Origin: Colwellia sp. TT2012
GTDB lineage: Bacteria > Pseudomonadota > Gammaproteobacteria > Enterobacterales > Alteromonadaceae
Direction: 5' to 3'
NCBI RefSeq assembly: GCF_001440345.1
Contig: NZ_LJYX01000017.1
Location: 558,001-622,000, forward strand
DNA: 64,000 bases
Positions 1 to 8,773 of the stretch are shown here, piece after piece. The position numbers were made by a program, and so were the translations under genes. The notes beneath the pieces were generated by a model. It made no database searches. It had not been told where the DNA came from and was given only the letters and a program-made list of their open reading frames with translations. Within the stretch, counting starts at the first letter, position 1; every line of letters begins with the position of its first letter.

Positions 1-698
1 GGAATATCCTGGAGATTATACATATCATGATAAGGTTCGGGGGCGACAAACGGAGGGTGTGGGCGTAGATAGGACAAATGAATAAACCAGGGATTATCCT
101 GTTTGATGGATAGATATTTGAGGACTTCATCGGTCAGAAATGCGGTGATACTGTCCTCAGCCTTATAGCGGGACGGAGCGAAAGATGGACCCCGATTTTT
201 GGCATCGGCAAAGTTTGTAACCGGTTGATGGACTTCCCAGGGGCCCAGCGGAGTTTCATAGCCTTTTCCCTTAAGATAGATAAGCCAAGGGATCGCCTCC
301 CTATTGAGTAACACCGCTGGCGTCATCCCCGGTAAAACGCCTTCATCCCGCCTTAAATCGGGATCCCCTGGCGCACGGGTTCGAGGGTCGGGACTCATGT
401 CGGTATAACCAAACAGCAGTGGATCGTAGCCTGCTTTTCGGGCTTCTAAAGCGATATTGGTATGTCTGGCATCTAAGGGGGTTCCGTTTTGAACAATCCG
501 GTGATTCTGTAAATACATACCCGTATAAAGACTGGCTCTTGCGGGGCCACACGGTGCGGCTTGAGCGTAGTGATTCTTAAAAAGCACACCATCTTCTGCA
601 AGCTTGTCCAAATGTGGGGTTTTGATGCAGGGATGATCCATCAAGGACAAACAATCGGCTCGCCATTGATCTGCGGTGATAAACAGTATATTTTTCAT
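1..698 (-). CDS. Phosphonate monoester hydrolase / sulfatase-family enzyme (3' end outside window)
   Basis: About 232 N-terminal residues are present; the C-terminus lies beyond the window edge. The protein begins MKNILFITADQWRAD, the metal-site start of the alkaline phosphatase/sulfatase superfamily. It carries the sulfatase signature C-x-P-x-R as CGPARASLYTG near residue 50, where the Cys would be matured to formylglycine. The segments AGYDP, GYTDMSPDPRT and LRPHPPFVAPEPYHDMY match the phosphonate monoester hydrolase branch better than classical arylsulfatases, so hydrolysis of phosphonate or phosphate (or sulfate) esters is inferred. No signal peptide is seen, so it is probably cytoplasmic. 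The start ATG at 698 is preceded by GTGGGGAAAAAT, a weak ribosome site. Its more GC-rich wording than the neighbouring DNA, and the transposase remnant nearby, suggest accessory DNA. Substrate is uncertain. Confidence 0.82.
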   Translation of the reverse strand, partial: MKNILFITADQWRADCLSLMDHPCIKTPHLDKLAEDGVLFKNHYAQAAPCGPARASLYTGMYLQNHRIVQNGTPLDARHTNIALEARKAGYDPLLFGYTDMSPDPRTRAPGDPDLRRDEGVLPGMTPAVLLNREAIPWLIYLKGKGYETPLGPWEVHQPVTNFADAKNRGPSFAPSRYKAEDSITAFLTDEVLKYLSIKQDNPWFIHLSYLRPHPPFVAPEPYHDMYNLQDI

Positions 699-1258
699 AT
701 TTTTCCCCACGCTGTCATTTATACTCATTTTAGCTGATAAGACAAATAGTTTGTAATTATAAAATAAAGGGTCAGAAATTAAGGGGTCAGAGCGTTTGAC
801 ATAGACGTTTTGGCCTTAGTTTCGTAACTAGAAAATAGTTTCAGGTTATAATTCCAACGGCAGCAACGTTAAACTTAACTATTAGGGGCAGTCATAAAAC
901 GTAACCAATATTTTAAATTTTCTCATTCAGTGACGCACTTCTCATTATTTATGACCTAGATATGCTTCATCGACGTAAGATAATACTAACAATCACAGAA
1001 TTAAGAGAAATATTCACATTAAGGACGAGGTTACAGCATGAAAAACTGCCTGTTAATAAAGATTGAAAATTCAAGGGATCTGAAGCTTTAAAAGTTCAAC
1101 AATTAAGTTGAATGATTGAACGTTTATCATTGGTAGCAATGCCGTGAGCAAGACTTAAAGAATTATGGATGAACAGCTTTTTAGTTCTACCTTACAGTTG
1201 TGGCTGCAGTAATAGTGTCAGCATCACTACCACTATTAAAAAAGAGATACTTTCAAAG
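699..1258. other. Intergenic, no convincing gene
   Basis: No reading frame here looks like a protein. At about 768-792 two direct copies of a GGGTCAGA word (AAGGGTCAGAAATT and AAGGGGTCAGAGCG) sit close together. Such paired GGGTCAG words often lie beside REP-associated Y1 transposase genes in marine gammaproteobacteria, but no transposase is present. A 17-codon frame starting at 1038 is too short to judge. Confidence 0.4.
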
Positions 1259-1972
1259 ATGAAAATAATTACCCGAGGAAAAATAATCTGTTTATTGGTG
1301 GTTTTTTGTCTGTTGGCTTTGACCACTTGCCAGCCAGATAATTATTTATGTATTTATAATGACACCTTTGATAAAGAAGACACTGGGTCTTTTATTGAAG
1401 ATGGGCAGTGCAATGGCTACGTTTTTAAGGCAACTAAAAACATAAAATACCATGGCAATAATTCAGGAAATCAAGGGAAAATGGAGATTACTATCGAAGA
1501 GGGTCATGGAAGTTGGTTAAGTGGCCGGATGATTTACTTCAACGAGGGTCATAATCCTGATACTAGCTTTAAAGCGCGATTTATGGGCAGTCAAACTTCT
1601 TCAGAAAAACATGACGACAAGTTATTTAATGATTATCTAGGTTTACCTGCTTATCTAGATAAAATACCTTTTAATCTAGATAAAAAACCTTCAGCAGGGA
1701 TGAGTTATTTGAAGTTCTATCATCTTGGTGATAAAGCGGTATTGCCTTTTTATATAGATTGTCTTTTTCATGAGATAAATCCAGATGTAACCAAGATGAA
1801 CAAAAAAGAGTTAGCTAAGGTGCAATGCAGGGTAAATTTTGATTATAACCCCGCGGTAACCGTTAACGTTCTTGTCAGTTATGTCGATTTAGAAAATGCC
1901 CTGTTTAAAGTGGCAGAAATACATCAGTTTATTAATCAGTTAATAGTAGATCAAAAAGGGATTTCAGCATAA
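1259..1972 (+). CDS. Hypothetical exported protein
   Basis: I do not recognise this family. The frame is open from 1169, but the ATG at 1259 gives a clean exported N-terminus (MKIITRGKIICLLVVFCLLALTTC), so that start is preferred; the protein is then 237 residues. The hydrophobic stretch ends in LTTC, a poor lipobox because position -1 is Thr rather than Gly/Ala/Ser, so lipidation is uncertain. The mature part is polar, rich in Lys, Asp and Asn, and has four Cys. The stop overlaps the next ATG (TAATG at 1970-1974), suggesting translational coupling to a gene that now ends after 20 codons. Linked pairs like this are common among toxin/immunity and surface-protein genes, but nothing in the sequence supports one specific role. 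Confidence 0.55.
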   Translation: MKIITRGKIICLLVVFCLLALTTCQPDNYLCIYNDTFDKEDTGSFIEDGQCNGYVFKATKNIKYHGNNSGNQGKMEITIEEGHGSWLSGRMIYFNEGHNPDTSFKARFMGSQTSSEKHDDKLFNDYLGLPAYLDKIPFNLDKKPSAGMSYLKFYHLGDKAVLPFYIDCLFHEINPDVTKMNKKELAKVQCRVNFDYNPAVTVNVLVSYVDLENALFKVAEIHQFINQLIVDQKGISA

Positions 1973-2034
1973 TGAGTGAATTACAAAAAATTAACTATAC
2001 CGTCCATGATAACAACATGTATATGATGCTTTGA
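1972..2034 (+). pseudogene. Truncated 20-codon remnant coupled to the upstream gene
   Basis: An ATG overlapping the upstream stop (TAATG) opens MSELQKINYTVHDNNMYMML and closes at TGA 2032-2034. The coupled start argues for a real gene beginning here, but no continuation in another frame is recognisable downstream. It is probably the head of a gene whose body has been lost. Confidence 0.35.
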
Positions 2035-2429
2035 AGATGAACAAAAATTGGGTCAGCTCCAGCTGTATAGCCATATAGCTACACCTCGTGCATCTAATTA
2101 TTTAAAGCATTAAAGTAAATCAAGTTAAAAATAGACTTTTTCTGTAGGCTCCCTTTCATATCCAGAGTGTTACTTATCAGGGGGGACTAGTAAGAAACGT
2201 TCGCTTTAGCCTCAAAGTTGCCATTTAACGTCAGCTTTTAGCGTTCAGTTGATCTAAGTTAACGTCCCCTTTGCGCATAACAATGTCATTAACTTAAGGT
2301 TAAATTACGTATTTACAATAAGTTAGCTAGTTGCTAACCTATCTATGAATTAAAAATAGAGAGAAATCACTAATGAGCTGTTCAGTATTTAATTCAAATA
2401 GTACAAAAATTAACCAATTAAATTCATTC
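2035..2429. other. Intergenic upstream of the transposase remnant
   Basis: No coding potential is apparent. Another GGGTCAG word occurs near 2049. The AT content is high and there are scattered stops in all frames. No terminal inverted repeat of the IS630 remnant could be identified here. Confidence 0.4.
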
Positions 2430-3369
2430 AACTGAGTTTTTAGAAAATCACCGTAAAAAACCTCCATATTAGCCGCCGCATTATTAATGATTGGCTTAAA
2501 ATATTTTATACTCAAGGGCTCGAAGGATTAAAATAAAAACCTCGTTCGGGTCGTCTTTCACGTTTAAATGAAGCTCAACTTGCTCAACTAAGCGAGTATA
2601 TTTCACAATAATAGTATTAAGGAAAGTGGTGGCAGGCTTAACGCCCAGATGCTTGTTAATTATATTGCTCAAAAATTTAAACTCAACTATTGTGTTTCAA
2701 ATGTTTATCGACTATTTCATCAGTTAGGCTTTTCATGGATAACGAGCCGATCTAGACATCCTAAACAGTCGATAGAAATTCAAGAGAATTTTAAAAAAAT
2801 TCGAAATGGAAATGATACTTACGATCCCGTGGAATGTAAGCCTTGAAAATGTTGATGTATGGTTCCAAAACGAAGCTCGTTTTGAACAGCAAAACACGAC
2901 AATACGGCTCTGGGCTGAGAAAGGAACAAGGCCAAGAGCAGTAAAACAGCAGCAGTTTGAATACGCCTATCTTTTTGGTGCCGTCTGCCCTGCAACAGGA
3001 GACACAGAAGTATTAATAGCACCGTGTATGAATATGGATGTAATGGAAAAACATCTAGCGCTCATATCGAAAAAAGTGCCTGAAGGCCGTCATGGAGTGA
3101 TCGTTGTAGATGGGGCCGCTTGGCATCAAAACCACTTAGCAGATAAATTTGAAAACATATTCATTATTAAGTTGCCGCCTTATTCACCAGAGTTGAATCC
3201 AATAGAGCAAGTTTAGCAATGGCTACGCCAAAATGAACTCGCCAATAGATGCTTTAAGGGATATGACGATATTGTTGATGAATGTAGCCGAGCCTGGACT
3301 AGCTTTATATCTGATACCTCCAGAGTAATAAAATTATGCTCTAGGGACTGGATACAAGTGGGAAGTTAA
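2430..3369 (+). pseudogene. Decayed IS630-family transposase
   Basis: Translation in shifting frames gives EFLENHRKKPPY, then IINDWLKIFYTQGLEGLK, KPRSGRLSRLNEAQLAQLSEYI, NYIAQKFKLNYCVSNVYRLF, and finally the DDE domain (VWFQNEARFEQQ, GAVCPATGDTE, VVDGAAWHQNHLADKF, LPPYSPELNPIEQV). These are IS630 transposase segments in order. It is broken by several stops before 2649, a frame change at the seven-A run 2793-2799 (six A would restore the frame), and TAG at 3214-3216 replacing a Trp in NPIEQVWQWLRQNE. The first catalytic Asp, normally in WFQDEARF, is Asn. The frame ends with TAA at 3367-3369. Clearly not functional; terminal repeats were not found. Confidence 0.85.
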
Positions 3370-3500
3370 TTAATGGAATTGGTATAATATCCCCCCCCGA
3401 GAAACTTATTAAGTTAATATTCTTCACTCACATATAAAGATGAAACTAAAATATTAACAGTGAGTATTAAGCCGCTAAGTTAAGATAAAAGAATGTTGAA

Positions 3501-4433
3501 ATGAGTAATATAGTGCGTAAAAAGGTAAGTAAGCAATTGATTGAAAAAAAAACGTTAATGGTCGGTGCCGCAACTAATTTATTTATGGCTTTTGCAGGTT
3601 GGTTAGCTTACTACTTATCAAACTCGCAAGCCTTGGCTCTCGATGGTAACTTCTCTTTTGTTGCCTTTATCACTGTAATACTCGCTTTACGCGTGTCAGC
3701 TATCAAGCTAAACCAAACCAGCACCTTCCCTTTTGGCCAATTCGCCTATGAGTCACTTTTTTCAATGGTTAAAGGTTTGATGATAATCGGCATGTTGCTG
3801 ATGGCACTTATTGTCAATATTGAGCGAATATTTCATTATTTAGCGGGTGAGCCTGCGAATGTTTTAGATACCGATGTTATTTTTATTTATAGCGTGATGA
3901 TGGTTTTTCTTTGTTTCTCTTTGGCTTTTTATTATAAACAACAAAATAAGAGACTATCTAATGCCAGCACATTATTACTGGCTGAATACACCGGGGTAAA
4001 ACTCGATGGTTTAATGTCATTGGGCATAGGTATCGCTTTAGTGAGTATTCGATTTATTGATATTGAAGGCTATTTCGGCTTTCTTCATTATATAGGTGAT
4101 GCTTTACTGATTATTGCGCTGGTATTTCTTTTTGGTAAAGAGCCTCTCACTCTGGTGCGGCATTCCTTTATTGAATTGGCTGGTGGTACTTTGCAAAACA
4201 CTAAGCAAAAACAGCACATTGAATCGATTATAGCTAAGCACTTAAGCGAGGATGGCTTATTAGTCGACAGCTACATATCAAAAACAGGCAGTTGCTATTT
4301 AGTTGTCGCCTACATAAGTATAACTAAGCTAGAGACTATTGATGGTAAGGCGATAACAGCAACCAAAGCTGCTATCGAAGCTGAGCTTAATCAACACTAC
4401 CCTCACTCAATGCTCGAACTATCGTTAAAATAG
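3501..4433 (+). CDS. Cation diffusion facilitator (CDF) family transporter
   Basis: A 310-residue inner-membrane protein with about six hydrophobic helices over residues 20-220 and a cytoplasmic C-terminal domain of about 90 residues. The helix-2 region reads ALALDGNFSF and the helix-5 region AEYTGVKLDGLMS, the positions where CDF transporters hold their metal-binding Asp/His residues. FPFGQFAYES matches the family's FPYGxxxxE loop. CDF proteins export divalent cations (Zn, Fe, Mn, Co) by proton antiport. The metal is not predictable here, and His ligands are sparser than in typical Zn exporters. ATG at 3501 is used because the ATG at 3493 runs straight into a stop. The gene is monocistronic and converges on the fumarase gene. 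Confidence 0.78.
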   Translation: MSNIVRKKVSKQLIEKKTLMVGAATNLFMAFAGWLAYYLSNSQALALDGNFSFVAFITVILALRVSAIKLNQTSTFPFGQFAYESLFSMVKGLMIIGMLLMALIVNIERIFHYLAGEPANVLDTDVIFIYSVMMVFLCFSLAFYYKQQNKRLSNASTLLLAEYTGVKLDGLMSLGIGIALVSIRFIDIEGYFGFLHYIGDALLIIALVFLFGKEPLTLVRHSFIELAGGTLQNTKQKQHIESIIAKHLSEDGLLVDSYISKTGSCYLVVAYISITKLETIDGKAITATKAAIEAELNQHYPHSMLELSLK

Positions 4434-4444
4434 CAGGCATAAAA

Positions 4445-4465
4445 AAGAGCGCTGTAAGCGCTCTT
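4445..4465 (-). terminator. Terminator of the fumarase gene (possibly bidirectional)
   Basis: A perfect 9-bp stem (AAGAGCGCT / AGCGCTCTT) with a 3-nt loop lies between convergent genes. On the minus strand it is followed by six T, so it mainly serves the fumarase transcript. Confidence 0.8.
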
Positions 4466-4496
4466 CATTAATTGTCTCTTTAAAATAAAGAGTCGA

Positions 4497-6020
4497 TTAA
4501 GCTTTTGCTTTGTTTTCCGCTTCTTGGATTTTAACTTTCCAAATTTCAGGGCCGGTGACATGAACAGACTCACCTGTGCTATCAACAGCAACCGTTACTG
4601 GCATATCTTCTACTTCAAATTCGTAGATAGCCTCCATACCCATATCTTCAAAGGCAACCACTTTCGCTTTTTTGATTGCTTTAGAAACAAGGTATGCCGC
4701 GCCACCAACCGCCATTAAGTACACTGACTTATGGTCTTTAATGGTTTGACACGTTGCCGCACCACGTTCAGCTTTACCAATCGTGCCTAATAGGCCAGTT
4801 TCTGCTAACATCATCTCAGTAAATTTATCCATACGTGTTGCCGTAGTAGGGCCAGCTGGACCAACTGCTTCATCACCAACAGCGTCCACTGGACCAACGT
4901 AATAAATAAACTTATTGGTGAAGTCTACCGGCAGTTTTTCACCTTTCGCTAACATGTCTTGAATACGTTTATGTGCGGCATCACGACCGGTTAAAATAGT
5001 ACCGCTCAGCAATACCGTTTCACCCGTTTTCCACTCGCTAATATCGGCTTTGCTTAATTCATCAACATTAACGCGACGAACATTCTCACCAACTTCCCAG
5101 GTAATTTCTGGCCACTCATCCAGCTTAGGTGGCGTTAATACTGCTGGGCCTGAGCCATCAAGATGGAAGTGTATATGACGGGTAGCGGCACAATTTGGGA
5201 TCATCACTACCGGTTTAGATGCGGCATGGGTCGGCATTGAGTTGATTTTTACATCAACCACTGTGGTTAAACCGCCTAAACCTTGTGCGCCAATACCAAG
5301 TTTATTGACACGTTCAAAAATTTCTAAACGTAATTCCTCTTCAGCATTTTCTGGGCCACGTTCAATTAAATCTTGAATGTTTACCGGCTCCATTAAGCTT
5401 TCTTTGGCTAAAACTGCCGCTTTTTCAGCGGTACCACCAATACCTATACCTAACATTCCTGGTGGACACCAACCCGCGCCCATCGTCGGTAAGGTTTTAA
5501 CGACCCAATCAGCAATAGAGTCTGATGGGTTTAGCATCACCATTTTAGTTTTGTTTTCACTGCCGCCGCCTTTAGCCGCAATCATAATGTCAAGGCCTGC
5601 GCCCTCGACCATATCAATATGGACAACAGCTGGCGTGTTGTCCTTAGTATTTATACGTGCTCCGGCAGGATCTGCAACGATAGAAGCACGTAAGGGGTTA
5701 TCCGGATTTAAATATGCACGACGGGTACCTTCATCAACCATTTGTTGTACGGTCATGTCAGTTTTATCCCACTGCACCGCCATACCTATCTTAACAAAAC
5801 AGGTGACGATACCAGTATCTTGACAGATTGGACGTTTACCCTGGGCTGACATACGTGAGTTAATCAAAATTTGTGCTATTGCGTCTTTCGCCGCCTTTGA
5901 TTCTTCTTTGTGATACGCTTTTTCTAATGCCTGAATAAAATCAATCGGATGATAATAAGAAATATATTGCAGTGCATCTTCAATACTGTCGATTAAGTCT
6001 TGTTGTTTAATGATGGCCAT
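4497..6020 (-). CDS. fumA: Fumarate hydratase, class I (iron-sulfur)
   Basis: A 507-residue single-chain class I fumarase, interconverting fumarate and L-malate in the TCA cycle in the cytoplasm. The alpha domain has RPICQDTGI near residue 62 with the first cluster Cys, GGGSENKTK, GAGWCPPGMLGIGIGG with a second Cys, and NCAATRHIHFHLDG with a third. The beta domain carries SGTILTGRDAAHKR and YYVGPVDAVGDEAVGPAGPTTATRMDKF. Class I enzymes hold an oxygen-sensitive 4Fe-4S cluster. The chain is somewhat shorter than E. coli FumA/FumB (548). The symbol could equally be fumB; sequence alone does not separate aerobic from anaerobic roles. The start ATG at 6020 follows an AGAGAG ribosome site. Single gene with its own terminator. 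Confidence 0.93.
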   Translation of the reverse strand: MAIIKQQDLIDSIEDALQYISYYHPIDFIQALEKAYHKEESKAAKDAIAQILINSRMSAQGKRPICQDTGIVTCFVKIGMAVQWDKTDMTVQQMVDEGTRRAYLNPDNPLRASIVADPAGARINTKDNTPAVVHIDMVEGAGLDIMIAAKGGGSENKTKMVMLNPSDSIADWVVKTLPTMGAGWCPPGMLGIGIGGTAEKAAVLAKESLMEPVNIQDLIERGPENAEEELRLEIFERVNKLGIGAQGLGGLTTVVDVKINSMPTHAASKPVVMIPNCAATRHIHFHLDGSGPAVLTPPKLDEWPEITWEVGENVRRVNVDELSKADISEWKTGETVLLSGTILTGRDAAHKRIQDMLAKGEKLPVDFTNKFIYYVGPVDAVGDEAVGPAGPTTATRMDKFTEMMLAETGLLGTIGKAERGAATCQTIKDHKSVYLMAVGGAAYLVSKAIKKAKVVAFEDMGMEAIYEFEVEDMPVTVAVDSTGESVHVTGPEIWKVKIQEAENKAKA

Positions 6021-6228
6021 AGTGCTCTCTATTAGCTATAGGGCGATTGTCCTTTGCTGATTATGTTTACAGCATGAAAGTTCAAAAAACCCTAATATTC
6101 TTTAATATTGTTAAGTGGAAAGTTATAATAAAACTACTGCGTATAATAACCTGCTATTGAAAGTGCTACCAGTCCCTTATGACTGATAATAACTATTTAA
6201 CTAGCAAATACTTAAGTGAAGCAAAACC

Positions 6229-7782
6229 TTGTTTAATACCACTGACATCAAATTTACCACAACACTTAACGCGGCAATTAAGGCCAATAAAAGCGCCGTG
6301 ACTCTTGCCGCTAAAATACTGCCCGTTAAAAGTGGTACCACAGCAGAGGCTATTTTTAGCCCTATTGCTCATCAACCTTGGGCGATGTGGTTAGACTCGG
6401 GTAATAGCGACCATGTTGATAGTCGCTTTGATATTATAGTGTGGCAGCCCATTGCCACCCTAACCACACAGGGTAATAACACTGATATCTGCTTTCCTGA
6501 AAACGTATCTCAAAACTTAGCAAATAATAGTTACCTTGAAAAAAGCAGTGATGATCCACTATTGCTGCTTAAACAACTGCAAGCACAATTATTTAACATC
6601 CCACAGCAGCCTCATCAGTTCCTGCCTTTTTTAGGTGGCGCCTTAGGATATTTCTCCTATGATCTAGGTCGTCGATTTGAGCAACTACCTAGTATTGCTA
6701 AACAAGACATTCACTTACCTGACATGGCTGTGGGTCTATATAACAAAGCGGTTATTTTTGATAAAAACTCAGCGACTTTTTACCTAGTGTGCCCCGATGC
6801 TGAGCGAAATGAGCTTGAAAAATCATTACTTAACTCGACTATTAACGCCTCGCTTGACGCAAGTGAATACACAAAAGTTGCTAAGAAAGCGAGCAATGAA
6901 GCTTTCCATTTAACCAGCTCTTGGCAAGCGAATATGGATAAAGCCAGTTACATTGAAAAATTTAATAAAGTACAAGCTTACTTATTAAGTGGCGATTGTT
7001 ACCAAATTAATTTAGCACAGCGCTTTAGTGCCCAGTATCAGGGTGATGAATTTGAGGCTTACTTAGCCCTAAAGGCAGCAAATAAAGCACCCTTTTCGGC
7101 TTTTATTCGCTTAGACAATGCGGCTATTTTAAGTGTCTCTCCTGAGCGTTTTTTACGGTTAAAGCAAGGTAAAGTACAAAGTAAGCCCATTAAAGGCACC
7201 ATGCCGCGTAGTAACGATAAAGTACAAGATGCTAAGAATGCCGAAACTTTAAGACATTCAAGTAAAGATATTGCCGAAAATTTAATGATTGTTGATTTAC
7301 TGCGTAATGACCTCAGTAGAAGTTGCCAAGCAGGCTCGGTAAAAGTGCCTAAACTTTTTGATATTGAAAGCTTTCCGGCCGTACATCACTTAGTCAGTAC
7401 CGTTGAAGGTGTACTCTCTAACGATAAACATGCCACTGACTTACTTCGCGGTGCCTTTCCCGGCGGCTCGATTACCGGTGCGCCGAAAATACGCGCCATG
7501 GAAATTATAGAAGAGCTAGAGCCTCACCGCCGTAGTGTTTATTGTGGTTCTATTGGTTATCTGTCAAATTGTGGCACTATGGATACCAGCATAACGATTC
7601 GCACCTTGATTTGTCAGCCAAGTGACAGCTCAGTCAATACCGCTTTAAAAGGGGAGAATAGCATTTATTGCTGGGCTGGCGGTGGGCTTGTCGCTGATTC
7701 AACCGCTGAAAGCGAATATCAAGAGACCTTTGATAAGGTCAATTGTATTTTACCGGTATTATCAAAACTCAATCAGGTGTAG
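6229..7782 (+). CDS. pabB: Aminodeoxychorismate synthase component I
   Basis: A 517-residue chorismate-using enzyme that makes 4-amino-4-deoxychorismate for folate with PabA-supplied ammonia. The N-terminal domain has PWAMWLDSG, and the catalytic half has PIKGTMPRS with the Lys that separates PabB from TrpE (PIAGT). Further motifs are ENLMIVDLLRNDLSRSC, VSTVEGVL, GAFPGGSITGAPKIRAMEII and CWAGGGLVADST. The 5' end is odd: upstream of residue 1 the frame closes at TGA 6217-6219, and the only early starts are TTG 6229 or GTG 6298. A different frame opens with ATG 6179 and runs 40 codons to 6301, so either a TTG start or an N-terminal frameshift is possible. It is followed by nudL and sdaA, the same order as in E. 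coli. Confidence 0.92.
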   Translation: MFNTTDIKFTTTLNAAIKANKSAVTLAAKILPVKSGTTAEAIFSPIAHQPWAMWLDSGNSDHVDSRFDIIVWQPIATLTTQGNNTDICFPENVSQNLANNSYLEKSSDDPLLLLKQLQAQLFNIPQQPHQFLPFLGGALGYFSYDLGRRFEQLPSIAKQDIHLPDMAVGLYNKAVIFDKNSATFYLVCPDAERNELEKSLLNSTINASLDASEYTKVAKKASNEAFHLTSSWQANMDKASYIEKFNKVQAYLLSGDCYQINLAQRFSAQYQGDEFEAYLALKAANKAPFSAFIRLDNAAILSVSPERFLRLKQGKVQSKPIKGTMPRSNDKVQDAKNAETLRHSSKDIAENLMIVDLLRNDLSRSCQAGSVKVPKLFDIESFPAVHHLVSTVEGVLSNDKHATDLLRGAFPGGSITGAPKIRAMEIIEELEPHRRSVYCGSIGYLSNCGTMDTSITIRTLICQPSDSSVNTALKGENSIYCWAGGGLVADSTAESEYQETFDKVNCILPVLSKLNQV

Positions 7783-7882
7783 GCTTTAGTTAAAGCCATA
7801 GTTAAAGTTTAAGTTAAGTCTTTTAGAAACCAGCATAAAAATAATGGTTAACGATTCCTAATAAGTAGTAAGGGTAACGCCA

Positions 7883-8452
7883 ATGGGCAAAGATGAATTT
7901 TTATTACGCTTTAATTTATTACAATTGGTTAAGTCCGAGCATAATTATCAACATCATTTACCACTTCGTTCTGCAGCGGTACTCATCCCTTTGGTCGAAT
8001 CAGCTGAGGGTTTACAAGTATTATTAACCAAACGAGCCAGCCATTTAAAACATCACCCCTCACAAGTAAGCTTCCCCGGCGGAAAAGTAGAGCCAGTAGA
8101 TAAGTCATTAATAGATACGGCGCTGCGCGAGGCTTTTGAAGAAATTGGTTTATCTCGCCAAGCCATCACTGTCGTTGGGCAATTACCACCCTATGAAACC
8201 ATTAGCGGCTTTCATGTTACCCCTGTGGTTGCTATTGTCGCCAGCGCGCAAACTTACCATATGGATAAAAATGAAGTTGCTGAAATATTTCAAGTACCAC
8301 TACAGCATTTTTTGACCACCAAAGACCACCATGTTTTTGTTGCCAGCAAAAATGGCAAACAACATAATGTGCATTTTATGCCCTATAAACACTACCATAT
8401 ATGGGGTGCTACCGCGGTAATGATCAAAGATTTAGTGGCACACATAAACTAG
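7883..8452 (+). CDS. nudL: Nudix hydrolase, CoA pyrophosphatase type (NudL)
   Basis: A 189-residue Nudix protein. The Nudix box is seen as GGKVEPVDKS...ALREAFEEIGL at about residues 67-91, with the Arg-Glu-x-x-Glu-Glu core that binds magnesium. It is preceded by LLTKRASHLKHHPSQVSFPGG, the extra UPF0035 signature of CoA/acyl-CoA pyrophosphatases, which cleave CoA to 4'-phosphopantetheine and 3',5'-ADP. Its place between pabB and sdaA is conserved with E. coli (yeaB/nudL). An AAGGGTAACG stretch supplies the ribosome site before ATG 7883. The physiological substrate in this organism is not shown by the sequence. Confidence 0.9.
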   Translation: MGKDEFLLRFNLLQLVKSEHNYQHHLPLRSAAVLIPLVESAEGLQVLLTKRASHLKHHPSQVSFPGGKVEPVDKSLIDTALREAFEEIGLSRQAITVVGQLPPYETISGFHVTPVVAIVASAQTYHMDKNEVAEIFQVPLQHFLTTKDHHVFVASKNGKQHNVHFMPYKHYHIWGATAVMIKDLVAHIN

Positions 8453-8773
8453 CACATCGGTTATTACGCCACTAAAAAAAAGCCCCCCTAGTACATTTAG
8501 TTATCAATTAGTCGATTATTTTATTTCTTTATTTGATAACTTTCAGCTAGAATTACCACCAACAAAAATTAACCGATAAAAATCCCACTATTTCGACAAA
8601 AACCAGTAATAATTCGGAAAAGCAATGTAAGTTCCATACTTTATATTGCATAAAACCTTTAACACCGAGCTTTAGCTTGAGTGTTCTTGGGTCTATAATT
8701 AAAGAATAGTGTGAATTAAACCAAGTAGATTATTCCACTTGGTATTAAATAAGCAGAGCAAAGGTAAAAAAGT
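8453..8773. other. Intergenic, leader of sdaA
   Basis: No gene is seen. Near 8472-8490 an A-run is followed by GCCCCCC, with no matching stem to form a terminator. The right half is AT-rich and holds the putative sdaA promoter and ribosome site. Confidence 0.45.
8671..8699 (+). promoter_or_regulatory. Putative sigma-70 promoter of sdaA
   Basis: A perfect TATAAT at 8694-8699 lies 17 nt after a weak -35 match TTTAGC (8671-8676). It is about 75 nt upstream of the sdaA start. The -35 element is poor, so confidence is low. Confidence 0.35.

Noticed and set aside
2230-2300. GTTAACG and CATAAC words considered as an integron attC site
   Set aside because: The paired R and L boxes cannot be laid out with proper complementarity and no cassette or integrase is nearby.
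2793-2799. Seven-A run in the transposase considered as a programmed frameshift site
   Set aside because: A -1 slip gives the wrong frame; a +1 shift would be needed. Other stops upstream and downstream already inactivate the gene.
5377-5823. 148-codon plus-strand frame inside the fumarase gene
   Set aside because: It is the antisense shadow of a clear class I fumarase with all family motifs on the other strand.
8675-8699. Alternative sdaA promoter using TTGAGT as -35
   Set aside because: The spacer to TATAAT would be only 13 nt or less, too short for sigma-70.
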